A stretch of DNA of 64,000 nt from Hahella sp. Lineage in GTDB: Bacteria > Pseudomonadota > Gammaproteobacteria > Pseudomonadales > Oleiphilaceae. Each line of letters opens with the position of its first letter. Position 1 is the stretch's first letter. A program made the position numbers and the translations under genes. This document shows, in pieces, positions 1-9,297 of this stretch. The DNA lies in the NCBI GenBank assembly GCA_028280065.1, contig JANQMN010000103.1, positions 42,560 to 106,559 on the forward strand, written 5' to 3'. The notes below the pieces were generated by a model. It had not been told where the DNA came from. It saw only the letters and a program-made list of their open reading frames with translations, and searched no databases.

Positions 1-310
1 GTAAACTCTTCTGCATAATCTCTTAGCCGGCCGGGGTTGAACCTTCAATCTGTAACTTGCAAAATTCTGATGTGATTATTGTGACAGGTAATACCTATTG
101 CCAGCGCTAAGCAGGTTGCATATGATGCGCGCAGGTCAACAGTTCACCTAGGCGTCGCCATCTGCTTATCAGAAACGCTAAACCTGGATGAGGCATGTGT
201 GCAAAAGTCTCAAAAAGCTAAGTAAGTATGGTTCACTGAATGTGCACCCTGCTTCAAGGGCGACCGAAGCAAGCCTTGCGGCCATGTGCACCCTAATTCA
301 GGGGAACACC
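1..310. other. Non-coding left edge with an imperfect direct repeat
   Basis: I see no convincing gene here. The last part is open in the frame of the following gene, but the ribosome site just before 311 argues that this part is untranslated leader. It holds two near-identical 19-base units (242-260 and 286-304, 16 of 19 bases equal, both starting GTGCACCCT), 44 bases apart. The first carries short CCCT/AGGG arms that could fold. The region probably contains the promoter and leader of the DUF2087 gene. Confidence 0.4.
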
Positions 311-829
311 ATGTCAAGAACACCGGTTTCATTTGAGATCGCCGATCTCAGTCAATTTGCCAAGAACCTTTCCCGTCAATGGCCTGTGGAAAAACCCAGT
401 CATTTGACCCTGCTCAATCTGCTGTCGAAAGCTGCAGGCTTTCAGAATTACCAACATTTGCTTAGCAAACAAACAGTGGCCGAACATCCTTCTGAAAAGC
501 TGGACAAAAAGACAACTCGCTGGCTGCGATTGTTTAATGATATTGGGCAGCCTGTCAGGTGGCCCACTAAACATCTTGATCAAAGGGCAATTCTTTGGGT
601 TGTCGGTGCTCAGTTGCCGGAATTTAAAAAATGGTCTGAAAAGCAAATCAATGCCTTTATTAAAGCCAGGATTGCCTTCGCCGATTATGCCATAGTGCGG
701 CGTGAGCTAATATCCATGGAATTATTAGGAAGAACCGCAGACGGCAGTAATTACTGGTCCGAATCCTTCCAGTATCCTGATGAGTTTAAAGAACTGCTCG
801 GCCAGGTACATAGCCGATTGAAGCCCTGA
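311..829 (+). CDS. DUF2087-domain protein
   Basis: This encodes a cytoplasmic protein of 172 residues. The C-terminal half matches the DUF2087 pattern: a WPTK segment, then an alpha-helical stretch leading to DYAIVRRELISM and a final GRTADGSNYW. The family is found alone or attached to helix-turn-helix domains, and its function is not established. The N-terminal half has a short helical motif (LLSKAAGFQNYQHLLS) often seen in small uncharacterised proteins. I chose the ATG at 311 because AGGGGAA precedes it at good spacing. An upstream in-frame ATG at 188 would add 41 low-complexity residues. The gene stands alone and converges on ytoQ. Confidence 0.6.
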   Translation: MSRTPVSFEIADLSQFAKNLSRQWPVEKPSHLTLLNLLSKAAGFQNYQHLLSKQTVAEHPSEKLDKKTTRWLRLFNDIGQPVRWPTKHLDQRAILWVVGAQLPEFKKWSEKQINAFIKARIAFADYAIVRRELISMELLGRTADGSNYWSESFQYPDEFKELLGQVHSRLKP

Positions 830-861
830 TTTGCAGATCCGCTGATTGAGTAAAGGGGGCA

Positions 862-891
862 CTCTCCATTTGCGGCACCGCAGATGGAGAG
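862..891. terminator. Hairpin between convergent genes
   Basis: A 12-bp stem with a single G-T wobble (arms 862-873 and 880-891, CTCTCCATTTGC / GCAGATGGAGAG) encloses a six-base loop. It lies between the convergent DUF2087 and ytoQ genes. The downstream T tract is short (ATTTC), so this may be a weak bidirectional terminator or an RNA-processing hairpin. Confidence 0.5.
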
Positions 892-926
892 ATTTCGCAT
901 GGCATAAGTAAAGTGCGATCTAGGGT

Positions 927-1367
927 TTAGGCAGTGGTGACATGCTTAAGAATTTCCGCCACCTGTTCGGTAGTTTGTGCCCAGGCCATGGCAGCAGCAT
1001 CGACTTCCTTGAGTGCATGCACTAAAGATTCGTCGTGCAACGTAATATAGGGAGTGCCTGTTGCCGCAAGATACCCTGCATCAAAGGCGGCATTCCACTG
1101 TTTGTATTTGTCTCCGAATCGCACCACGGCGATATCGCACTGTTGAATTAGATTCTGAATTCGGATGCTGTTGACCTTTGCACTCTTATGATCGCGCCAA
1201 AACGAATGTTGCTCCGTACCCAAGTGGTCACCGGCCGCATCACTAACGGCATGATCAACAACGGCAGAAGTAAATTCGATTGGTAGCGCCATTTGCTCAC
1301 AGGCGCCAACGATCGCGCCACGCCAATCAGTATGAATTTCGCCGGAGAGGTAAACAGTCCAAATCAT
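927..1367 (-). CDS. ytoQ: YtoQ family protein
   Basis: A 146-residue soluble protein beginning MIWTVYLSGEIHTDWR, the hallmark start of the YtoQ family. It also has the conserved CDIAVVRFGDKYKQWNAAFDAGYLAA core, which resembles nucleoside 2-deoxyribosyltransferase-like folds. The activity of the family is not known to me. I chose the start at 1367 because GGAGA lies seven bases upstream; the in-frame ATG at 1382 would put that ribosome site inside the gene. It lies just downstream of the M16 protease gene, 26 bases after its stop, and is probably co-transcribed with it. Confidence 0.75.
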   Translation of the reverse strand: MIWTVYLSGEIHTDWRGAIVGACEQMALPIEFTSAVVDHAVSDAAGDHLGTEQHSFWRDHKSAKVNSIRIQNLIQQCDIAVVRFGDKYKQWNAAFDAGYLAATGTPYITLHDESLVHALKEVDAAAMAWAQTTEQVAEILKHVTTA

Positions 1368-1393
1368 CGCATCAGTCTCCATTTAACTTGGTG

Positions 1394-4228
1394 CTAATTG
1401 TAAGTTTGTGAAGTCTTCCATTGGCTGATATCGTCAAAAGATTGCTCGATATCCTGCAATGCCCCAGTATGCTGAGATGCCAGCGACAATACTGCGAAGT
1501 TAGCGCCTGTACCACTGGCAATTTTGTCGAGCATTGCTAGCAAGTCCTCTCGGGTCACCTTTTCCAAGGCTTTGACCGTCGCGGGGGCGTAGTCCCATTC
1601 CATATCGTTTTCAAAGGCTAATTTGAAATATCGTCGGGTACGCTCAACGATGGACTTATCCTTTTTTTCCAGTTCTGCACGCACACCGTCCTTGATGGCT
1701 TCCAGTTTCGCATCCGGTAATTCCTTTAAAATCTTCGGTAGTGTGGCAAGGAAAGCTTCGGACCGGTCTTGCAACTCAGCCGCAGTATAATCGGCGGATT
1801 GGATGATGAAACGGGCATAGAGTTCATCCTCGATTTCCGTCATAAATCCCGCAACGATGTAACCCAGCTGTTGCCTGGTGCGCATTTCCGAATAATACGG
1901 TTCAGCAAAAAAGTTTCCTAGCATACTCGCAACCGCCCGGGTCTTGGGAGTCGAATCACCAAGCAGGTATGAGTGGCGGTAGGCGGAGTTGTTTACCTCA
2001 AGGTTGTTGGCGGCGATCAGTTTGTCACCCTCGTTTATCCGAATCGTTTTTGTGGTTAACAATTGGTCTGCCGCCAAAGGCGCTAACTGCAAGTTGGCGG
2101 ATGCTTTTTTAGCGGCATCCACTGCCTGGCCTTGGGTAACGTTGCCGTATGCCACCATTTGTATGTGACCCTGAGAGAAGAGCTCCTTACTAAAGGCTTT
2201 CACATCTGCGAGGCTGATCTCCCTTGCCACCTTAAGCTTTTCCGAGGGGGTGTGGTAGTGTTGATAGAACATCTTCCTTTCAATCTCTCTAGCTTGAGCC
2301 CAGGCATCCTTATATTTGGCGTTCTCCAACTCCCGGACCTGGCGTTCTTTGATAGCTTCGAAACGCGCGGAATCGAGTTGGATCTCCCGCATATTGGAGG
2401 TCATATATTGCAAAAAACCGTTGGCGGATTGATTGTAGCCGGAAATATCCAGCACCAGTCCTTCCGGTGAATTCGCGATTCCCGCTTTCAAACCGGCAAC
2501 ACCGGCGGTATAAATCTGTTCATTGAGCATTTCACGGATGGCTAGAAGATAAAAATCTCGTAAAACCATCGGGCGCAACTCAGCCATTGCTTTAGATGTA
2601 ACCAGGCGGATCCTGTAGCCAACTTGCGGCCGCTCGAAGGTTGTATCCTGGGCGTAAAATAGGGTTAATCCAGGCTGGTCGGCGATCATCACAGGCCGCT
2701 CTGCCAATAGCATAACGCTGGTAGGAATAAATGGATTTGCCGCCGGCAGGGTCAGTTCTGCGACCTCGGGGGGATTGTGAAGGCTCTCCAGAAGTTCCTT
2801 TGAGAAGGGCATCACACTGTATCGAATGCCGAAGTACTTCTCCGTGGAATCCGTTGGGACTCCCTTGGCCTCAAGGGTTGCGATCATGTTCTCGGGCTTG
2901 ATGAAGTCGAGTAATTGGAAATAGCTTGCGGGAGCAGGTTCTTGCCACAGATAATCGATTCTTTCTACATCCTTAAGCGGATAATGAATGGCATCCCGAC
3001 CCAGCTTCAGCGCACGGGGTGCGCCTTCTCCTTTGTTCTTATACAACTCATCGAGTCTTGCCATGGTCGCCCGTTCCTCGAACAGGTAAACCGGGTAGTC
3101 CGAATGACGCAATTTGCGGACGAAAGCAAAGGTTGCCTGCATAACTTCCTGCCAGCGTTCGGTTCCGGCGGGAGTTAGTTCCGCTTCAATGTAGAACAGG
3201 CTGTAGTCTTTGGTCGCCCGGTAGGCGCCGCCTGACATCGAGGTCGCCAAGCCCAGCTGTTTCAAATAGGAAAGCAAACTACCCTTGCCCTCATAGCCCA
3301 ACAGGTAGCCAATCAGATCATCCGGTTTGCTGCGATAAAGTGCCCTGGTGCCGAAGGTGGGAAAGGCCATTTGCAATGCGCGCCGATCCTTTACCGGCTC
3401 CATCTTGACCAAGCCGGGTTGCCGTTTCGGATTGATAAGTTGGTCGTCATAATCAATGGCGGGTTTCCGGTTATTGCGAATGGCGCTGAAATACTGTTTG
3501 GCCCACCGTTCGATTTGGTCCAAACTGCTGTTGGATAAGATTGCCAGCGCCATGTTATTAGCGCTGTAATAACGATTGTAAAAATCGATGAACTCGTCCC
3601 GTTGGATGCCTTTCAATGTGTCATGGTTGCCGATGGAAAAATGGTTTTCCGGATGGTCCTCCCGCACCATCGTGCGAAATATTTGTTGTTGCCGCCAACC
3701 GTCATTTTGCAGGTTCTTTTCAAATTCGGAATCCACCGCATTCATTTCCCTCTCGGTGAACTCCGCACTGAAAAGCGGTGCAATGAAGAACTGCGAGAAC
3801 CTGTCCAGCGCGCCCTCAAAAGCCTGATGGCTAATTTCAAAATGGTAGTTGGTGTGGTCGCCGGACGTATAAGCGTTGCTGTAGCCGCCGTTGCTTCTGA
3901 GATAATTCGAGTATTCCGCTTCATCCGGGTATTTTTCAGTGCCGAGGAACAACATGTGCTCAAGAAAATGCGCGAGTCCTTGGCGTTCCTTGGGATCGCC
4001 ATAGGAACCGACTCCCACCACCAGGCTGGCAGACGACTTGTTCAAATCGGGATCGGACAGCAAAATGACCTTAAGGCCATTCTCCAACTCCAAACGTCTG
4101 TATTCGGATTTATCAGTGGTTGCTTTATCCGGAAGTTGGGATAGATCAGCCAGCGCCGTTGAGCTGACTAAAAGAGGGGAGCATAAAAGTAACAGCCAAG
4201 GCAAAAAGGGCAGATTGCGAAGCTTCAT
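1394..4228 (-). CDS. M16 family zinc metalloprotease, pitrilysin/insulinase-like
   Basis: A periplasmic zinc endopeptidase of about 944 residues, close to the size of E. coli pitrilysin (protease III). It degrades small proteins and peptides. The inverted zinc motif HFLEH sits early in the N-terminal domain, followed by LFLGTEKYPDE and a downstream glutamate in the EREMNAVDSEFEKN helix, as in active M16A enzymes. Later domains follow the usual inactive-repeat arrangement, with the RQQLGY segment typical of pitrilysins. The start at 4228 gives a normal signal peptide (MKLRNLPFLPWLLLL...STALA). A longer form from 4276 would place 16 residues before it. Expected location: periplasm. Confidence 0.9.
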   Translation of the reverse strand: MKLRNLPFLPWLLLLCSPLLVSSTALADLSQLPDKATTDKSEYRRLELENGLKVILLSDPDLNKSSASLVVGVGSYGDPKERQGLAHFLEHMLFLGTEKYPDEAEYSNYLRSNGGYSNAYTSGDHTNYHFEISHQAFEGALDRFSQFFIAPLFSAEFTEREMNAVDSEFEKNLQNDGWRQQQIFRTMVREDHPENHFSIGNHDTLKGIQRDEFIDFYNRYYSANNMALAILSNSSLDQIERWAKQYFSAIRNNRKPAIDYDDQLINPKRQPGLVKMEPVKDRRALQMAFPTFGTRALYRSKPDDLIGYLLGYEGKGSLLSYLKQLGLATSMSGGAYRATKDYSLFYIEAELTPAGTERWQEVMQATFAFVRKLRHSDYPVYLFEERATMARLDELYKNKGEGAPRALKLGRDAIHYPLKDVERIDYLWQEPAPASYFQLLDFIKPENMIATLEAKGVPTDSTEKYFGIRYSVMPFSKELLESLHNPPEVAELTLPAANPFIPTSVMLLAERPVMIADQPGLTLFYAQDTTFERPQVGYRIRLVTSKAMAELRPMVLRDFYLLAIREMLNEQIYTAGVAGLKAGIANSPEGLVLDISGYNQSANGFLQYMTSNMREIQLDSARFEAIKERQVRELENAKYKDAWAQAREIERKMFYQHYHTPSEKLKVAREISLADVKAFSKELFSQGHIQMVAYGNVTQGQAVDAAKKASANLQLAPLAADQLLTTKTIRINEGDKLIAANNLEVNNSAYRHSYLLGDSTPKTRAVASMLGNFFAEPYYSEMRTRQQLGYIVAGFMTEIEDELYARFIIQSADYTAAELQDRSEAFLATLPKILKELPDAKLEAIKDGVRAELEKKDKSIVERTRRYFKLAFENDMEWDYAPATVKALEKVTREDLLAMLDKIASGTGANFAVLSLASQHTGALQDIEQSFDDISQWKTSQTYN

Positions 4229-4327
4229 GGGAAATACTCGGTTTATCAGTTTCATATCCAGATGAGAATCCAACATTTGTTTTTTTCGAATGAGTTTCGT
4301 TTGACAGATATCCCGCCAGCCAGTTCC

Positions 4328-5089
4328 TTATTGCTTGATCTGATAGCCGGTTTTAAAAATCCACCAGACAATGCCCAGGCAAATCGCCAGAAACAGGGTA
4401 ATCATGGTCAGGCTGATGCCGACGCTGACATCTGCAATCCCATAAAAACTCCAGCGGAAGCCGCTGATCAAATAGACCACGGGATTAAACAGGCTGATGG
4501 TTTGCCAAATTGGCGGCAGCATATTTATCGAGTAAAAGCTGCCGCCGAGAAATACCAAAGGTGTAATGATCAGCAGCGGGATGATCTGGAGCTTTTCAAA
4601 ATTGTCCGCCCAAACGCCGATAATAAAGCCGAACAGACTAAAGGTGATGGCAGTCATCAGTAAAAAGAACAGCATCCAAATCGGGTGTTCAATTTGCAGG
4701 GGGACGAAAAATCCTGCCGTGGCCAGGATTATCAGGCCGAGTAACAAGGATTTGCTAGCGGCTGCGCCGACATAACCGAGTAAGATTTCGAAATAGGAGA
4801 CAGGGGCGGACAGCAACTCATAAATCGTGCCGGTGAACTTGGGGAAATAGATGCCGAAGGAGGCGTTGGAAATACTCTGGGTCATTAACGACAACATTAT
4901 TAAACCGGGCACGATGAAAGAGCCATAGCTCACTCCTTCGACGGAGGTGATTCTCGAGCCTATCGCTGCACCGAACACTACAAAATACAATGACGTGGAA
5001 ATGACCGGCGAAACGATGCTTTGAAACAGGGTGCGCCGGGTCCGGGCCATTTCAAACATATAGATAGCTTTTACGGCGTAAAAATTCAT
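4328..5089 (-). CDS. yadH: ABC-2 type exporter permease, YadH-like
   Basis: A 253-residue inner-membrane permease with six predicted membrane helices. It begins [20 protein letters not shown], where the cytoplasmic amphipathic helix typical of ABC-2 permeases is expected. The conserved loop [21 protein letters not shown] matches the YadH/NodJ-type family. Its start overlaps the end of the ATPase gene by four bases (ATG inside the upstream stop region), which indicates translational coupling. The exported substrate is unknown; related pairs move lipids, polysaccharides or drugs. Confidence 0.85.
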   Translation of the reverse strand: MNFYAVKAIYMFEMARTRRTLFQSIVSPVISTSLYFVVFGAAIGSRITSVEGVSYGSFIVPGLIMLSLMTQSISNASFGIYFPKFTGTIYELLSAPVSYFEILLGYVGAAASKSLLLGLIILATAGFFVPLQIEHPIWMLFFLLMTAITFSLFGFIIGVWADNFEKLQIIPLLIITPLVFLGGSFYSINMLPPIWQTISLFNPVVYLISGFRWSFYGIADVSVGISLTMITLFLAICLGIVWWIFKTGYQIKQ

Positions 5090-6012
5090 GCGGACTCCTT
5101 TACCAGGCTGACAAAGATCTCCTCTAATGAGCTTTGTTCGGTGTTCAGATCTTTAAACTGGATTTCCTGTTCCGAAAGCGCGGTCATGAGGGCGGCGATT
5201 CCTGTATGTTGTTGGGCGGCGTCGTAGGTATAGACCAACTGGTGCCCGTCTTTTTGCAGTTCCAGGGAAAACTCGGCCAATGCCGGCGAAAGGGAGGATA
5301 GAGGTTGTTTTAAGTCCAGCGTCAACTGCTTTCGGCCCAGTTTCCGCATCAGTTCGGTTTTGTTTTCCACCAGTAATAGCTTTCCTTTATTAATGATACC
5401 GATACGATCGGCGATTTCTTCCGCTTCTTCGATGTAGTGGGTGGTCAGGATGATGGTGACGCCGGATTCTCTAAGTTGCGCGACCAGCTTCCACATATCC
5501 TTGCGCAGTTCAACATCGACGCCAGCCGTAGGTTCGTCCAGAAAAAGGATTTGCGGTTCGTGGGACAGGGCCTTGGCAATGAGTAAACGGCGCTTCATGC
5601 CACCGGACAGCGCCATGATTTTGGTATCGCGTTTATCCCAGAGCGAAAGATCACGAAGGATTTTCTCGATATATTCGGGGTTCGGCGCTTTACCGAACAA
5701 TCCGCGGCTGAAACTTACTGCTGCCCAAACCGATTCAAAAGCGTCCGTGGTAAGTTCTTGGGGTACCAGACCGATAAGTTCACGGGAGCGGCGATAATTG
5801 GTAACGATGTCGTGACCGGCAACCGACACCTGCCCTTCGGAAGGGTTCACTATGCCGCAGATAATGCTGATGAGGGTCGTTTTTCCTGCGCCATTGGGGC
5901 CGAGTAAGGCAAGAATCTCCGCTTTCTCAATCGCAAGGCTGACATTGTCCAGCGCTTTAAAGCCGCCGGAATAGACCTTGTTCAAGCCACGAACTTTAAT
6001 GATAGAGGGCAT
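5086..6012 (-). CDS. yadG: ABC transporter ATP-binding protein, YadG-like
   Basis: The ATPase partner of the YadH-like permease, 308 residues, the same length as E. coli YadG. It has Walker [11 protein letters not shown]-loop GLVPQE, signature LSGGMKRR, Walker [13 protein letters not shown] and the H-loop [10 protein letters not shown]. The C-terminal 80 residues form the regulatory extension usual for exporter ATPases. I start it at the internal ATG (6012), which gives the family-like beginning [17 protein letters not shown]. The longest open frame starts at 6042. It follows the sensor kinase gene on the same strand after about 120 bases. Confidence 0.87.
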   Translation of the reverse strand: MPSIIKVRGLNKVYSGGFKALDNVSLAIEKAEILALLGPNGAGKTTLISIICGIVNPSEGQVSVAGHDIVTNYRRSRELIGLVPQELTTDAFESVWAAVSFSRGLFGKAPNPEYIEKILRDLSLWDKRDTKIMALSGGMKRRLLIAKALSHEPQILFLDEPTAGVDVELRKDMWKLVAQLRESGVTIILTTHYIEEAEEIADRIGIINKGKLLLVENKTELMRKLGRKQLTLDLKQPLSSLSPALAEFSLELQKDGHQLVYTYDAAQQHTGIAALMTALSEQEIQFKDLNTEQSSLEEIFVSLVKESA

Positions 6013-6133
6013 TGGCTGGATTCCATGTGGAAGAAGATGCACAAGTTTGCCGTTTTTACCACGGAATGGCTAATGATTCGTTTTTTAACGCGTAGGTATT
6101 GTCGCGGGAAGTTGAATGGAACCTGATGAACAA

Positions 6134-9112
6134 TTAACCGGTTTGATCAAGTAATTTCTGTGCCTCGTCATAGTCGAAAACTTCCAGGGCGGAGACGATT
6201 TCGTCCAGGTCTTTATCCGGGATGCGCGTACGGGCACTAAGGCGATAACTTTCAATGAGTTCTTCACTGATAAAGGCGCTTTGCTGCAGGCAGGATAACA
6301 ATTCCCGTTTGGCATCCAGATAATCTTTATTTTTCACACTGATGGTAACGTTCTGATTTAACGCTATGATGGCGCGGGCGTCGGTTACCGACGCTTCGGT
6401 GAGTTTTTTCAACTCCAGGAAGTCTGCGTCGGACACGGCAGTATTCTTCAAAAGATACCCTTCGATTTTTGCCGCCAGCTTGAAGACCACAGTCATACCA
6501 AGGTTGCCACTTGCCCCCTTTAAGGAGTGTACGAGTTCTCTGGCTTGACTTAGATTATTCTTCGCCAGGATCGTATCCAGTTCTGCGGCAAAGTCTTTCT
6601 CGGTTTTCTGATAGATCTTCAACGCCTTAATATAGCTGGCCGGTTTGCTTGCGGCATTGGGCAACCCTCTGGTTCTATCGATGGTAAACAGCTTGTCGGG
6701 CAGTTTGATTGCACTGATAGCCGATTCATCCTGTGCGGGTTCGCTCGTGGTTTGACCGGCGTAACCCTGTCTTTTTTCCCGATGAAGTCCGTAAGCCTCC
6801 AATTGTTCCAGGATCACGGTAAAAAGCTGTTCGAAATTTATCGGTTTGGCAATATGCGCAGACATTCCCAGGCGCAGGTAGCGCTCAATGTCCGCTTCCA
6901 ACACATTCGCCGTCAGAGCAATGATCGGGCGTTTCGGAATATTACTATTGGCGCGAATATGCCGGGTGGCGTCGCAGCCATCCATGATGGGCATTTGAAT
7001 GTCCATGAGGATGATATCCCAATCTTCGTGAGTCGCGAGATTGAGTGCTTCGGCACCATTATTGGCAACCAGAACCTCTGCCCCGACATCTTTCAGCATT
7101 TCGACGGAGATTTCCTGGTTGACCTCATTATCTTCCGCGAGAATGATGCGAATGCCCGTAAGATCGGTATCCAGGCCATTTGAGATTCCCCTGATGTTCG
7201 TGTCGGATATATCTTCCGCCGCCAAGGCATTAACCAGCTGATCCGGCATAATCGGTTTGCTTAAGACCTTATTGATACCAAGCTCATGCATTTCAGCGCT
7301 GTCTATTTCCTCTCCATATGCCGTCAGCACCAATACTTTCGACGGTTTGAGCTGCGGTGCGCTTTGCAGCTTGCGCAGCAGTTGCCGGCCGTCTAATTCC
7401 GGCATCTGCCAGTCGGTCATCAAAACCTGGAAATCGTGGCCGGTCTGCAGAACCTCCAGGGCTTGCCGACCGTCGCCTGCCAGGCGAATTTGCGCACCGA
7501 GGTCTCTCATGCTGGTCGCCAGGGTTTGTAACGAAGCAGGATTGTCTTCAACGATCAACACCGAAAGACCATTAAGCCGATTCACTTCGGATGGTGATTT
7601 TACCGGCAGCGAGACTTGAAATTGAAAAGTAGAACCCTTTGCCGGTTGGCTGACCACCTGAATATCGCCACCCATCAACAGTGCGAGTTTCTTGCATATC
7701 GCGAGCCCCAGGCCGGCGCCTCCATAACGGCGGCTGCTGGTGGAGTCGGCCTGCTTAAACGGCTCGAACAATACTTCCTGACGCTCCTTTGGCATTCCTA
7801 TCCCGGTATCTTCCACTTCAAATATCAGATCGGCGATCTCACCCCGTCTGCCTACCTGTTTAACGCTGAGAATGACATGGCCCTTTTCGGTGAACTTAAT
7901 CGCATTACCGCAGAGGTGGAGAATGATTTGGCCTATTCTGATCGGATCGCCGACGTAGGTTTGCAGTAAATCCGGACTGCAATGGAACAATAGTTCCAAG
8001 CCTTTTTCACTCGCGGTGCCGGATAGCATCGCTCTCAGATTGTCGAATATTTCGTCAAGTTTGAAGGGAGTGGTCCGAATTTCCATCCTGCCGGCTTCGA
8101 TTTTCGAGAAATCCAGAATGTCGTTGATAATCACCATCAGGCTTTCGGCGGAAAACAGGATATTTCTCAGGTAATCCTTCTGTTGCCGGGTCAGCGATGT
8201 CCGATAGAAAAGATTGGCCAATCCCATGATACCGTTGAGCGGAGTGCGAATTTCGTGGGACATATTCGCCAAAAACATGCTTTTGGCATTCATGGCTTGT
8301 TCGGTTTGTTTCTTGGCTTCCAGAAGTTCCCGCTCTTTTTGCTTTAATTCCGTGATATCCGTGGCGACGCCGACCACACCGATAACTCTGTCTTTGCTGT
8401 CGCGCAACGGAACCTTGTGGGTCCAAAAATAGTGCTCGGATCCGTCTTGATGCGGCACTTTTTCTTCGGTGGACCGAATCTGTTTGCTCGATAGCACTTC
8501 TTTGTCATCCGCCATAAAGCGTTCGGCGATTTGCCGGGGAAACAAATCAATATCCTTGTTTCCCAGAACGCCGGCTTTTGTCAGCCCGGTTGCCCGTTCA
8601 TAGGCGGTGTTAACCAACAGATGGCTGCCATGTAAATCCTTGACGAGAATCACGGCATTCACGCTATCCATGATATCCTGCAGCAGCTTTTCACTGTTTA
8701 ACGCCCTATCCCTGGATTGTTGCAGGTCTTCCGTGCGCGCGCGTATTTTGCTTTCCAACTCAGTGTTGGATTGGCGAAGCAGCTGATTAACGTGGGTAGA
8801 GGTTGCTAACACCAGAAGCGACAATCCGGTGACTAATAACAGGGATATGGTCACAATGGTAGGAATTACCCACTCGACCGCCTCCGTATAGGCAGCGGCA
8901 GTGCCGAGAGTGTCGATAGCCCAATAGCCCATTGCCAGGTGAGCGCCCACCATGGCAATCGCAATCACTGCAACCCGAATTTTGCCGGTCCGTTTTATCA
9001 CCTGACTGTCTTCAGGTTGATTGATGGAGCGCATCACCAACTGCAAAGCCGGAAACATGGCAATGGCCAGAAAAACCAGCATACTAAGCAGCGGTAAGTT
9101 CATTGCAGTCAT
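6134..9112 (-). CDS. Hybrid sensor histidine kinase (PAS-HisKA-HATPase-REC-REC-Hpt)
   Basis: A 992-residue inner-membrane phosphorelay protein. Three membrane helices (about 5-30, 45-65 and 82-105) are followed by a short coiled coil and a PAS domain (140-255). Next come HisKA with the phospho-acceptor H287 (MSHEIRTPLNG) and an HATPase_c domain (N403; DTGIGM; GGAGLGLA). Two receiver domains carry acceptor aspartates D567 and D704, and a C-terminal Hpt domain carries H862 (VHSLKGASGNLG). All relay residues are present, so signal can pass His-Asp-His to a response regulator encoded elsewhere; none is adjacent. The signal is unknown because the membrane part has only short loops. The gene is divergent from the transglycosylase gene. 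Confidence 0.92.
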   Translation of the reverse strand: MTAMNLPLLSMLVFLAIAMFPALQLVMRSINQPEDSQVIKRTGKIRVAVIAIAMVGAHLAMGYWAIDTLGTAAAYTEAVEWVIPTIVTISLLLVTGLSLLVLATSTHVNQLLRQSNTELESKIRARTEDLQQSRDRALNSEKLLQDIMDSVNAVILVKDLHGSHLLVNTAYERATGLTKAGVLGNKDIDLFPRQIAERFMADDKEVLSSKQIRSTEEKVPHQDGSEHYFWTHKVPLRDSKDRVIGVVGVATDITELKQKERELLEAKKQTEQAMNAKSMFLANMSHEIRTPLNGIMGLANLFYRTSLTRQQKDYLRNILFSAESLMVIINDILDFSKIEAGRMEIRTTPFKLDEIFDNLRAMLSGTASEKGLELLFHCSPDLLQTYVGDPIRIGQIILHLCGNAIKFTEKGHVILSVKQVGRRGEIADLIFEVEDTGIGMPKERQEVLFEPFKQADSTSSRRYGGAGLGLAICKKLALLMGGDIQVVSQPAKGSTFQFQVSLPVKSPSEVNRLNGLSVLIVEDNPASLQTLATSMRDLGAQIRLAGDGRQALEVLQTGHDFQVLMTDWQMPELDGRQLLRKLQSAPQLKPSKVLVLTAYGEEIDSAEMHELGINKVLSKPIMPDQLVNALAAEDISDTNIRGISNGLDTDLTGIRIILAEDNEVNQEISVEMLKDVGAEVLVANNGAEALNLATHEDWDIILMDIQMPIMDGCDATRHIRANSNIPKRPIIALTANVLEADIERYLRLGMSAHIAKPINFEQLFTVILEQLEAYGLHREKRQGYAGQTTSEPAQDESAISAIKLPDKLFTIDRTRGLPNAASKPASYIKALKIYQKTEKDFAAELDTILAKNNLSQARELVHSLKGASGNLGMTVVFKLAAKIEGYLLKNTAVSDADFLELKKLTEASVTDARAIIALNQNVTISVKNKDYLDAKRELLSCLQQSAFISEELIESYRLSARTRIPDKDLDEIVSALEVFDYDEAQKLLDQTG

Positions 9113-9297
9113 GCCTGACTAAAATTTAAGACTAAATATAAAGTCTAGTCGGTAAAATGCTGATCTTCTAATGGGTATCTTGAAACGATCCAGTGGTTTT
9201 CTGTTGACAGTGCCCATGGCAGTTGCAATGCTTTGCCGTATAACGGTCTTAACTTACAGTTCCCCCTGAACCCACCCAAGGAGCGTTCCAGGTTCAC

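Noticed and set aside
3602..4144. 180-residue open frame on the plus strand inside the protease gene
   Set aside because: It is fully opposite a long gene with clear M16 motifs, has no ribosome site and looks like reading of the complementary strand.
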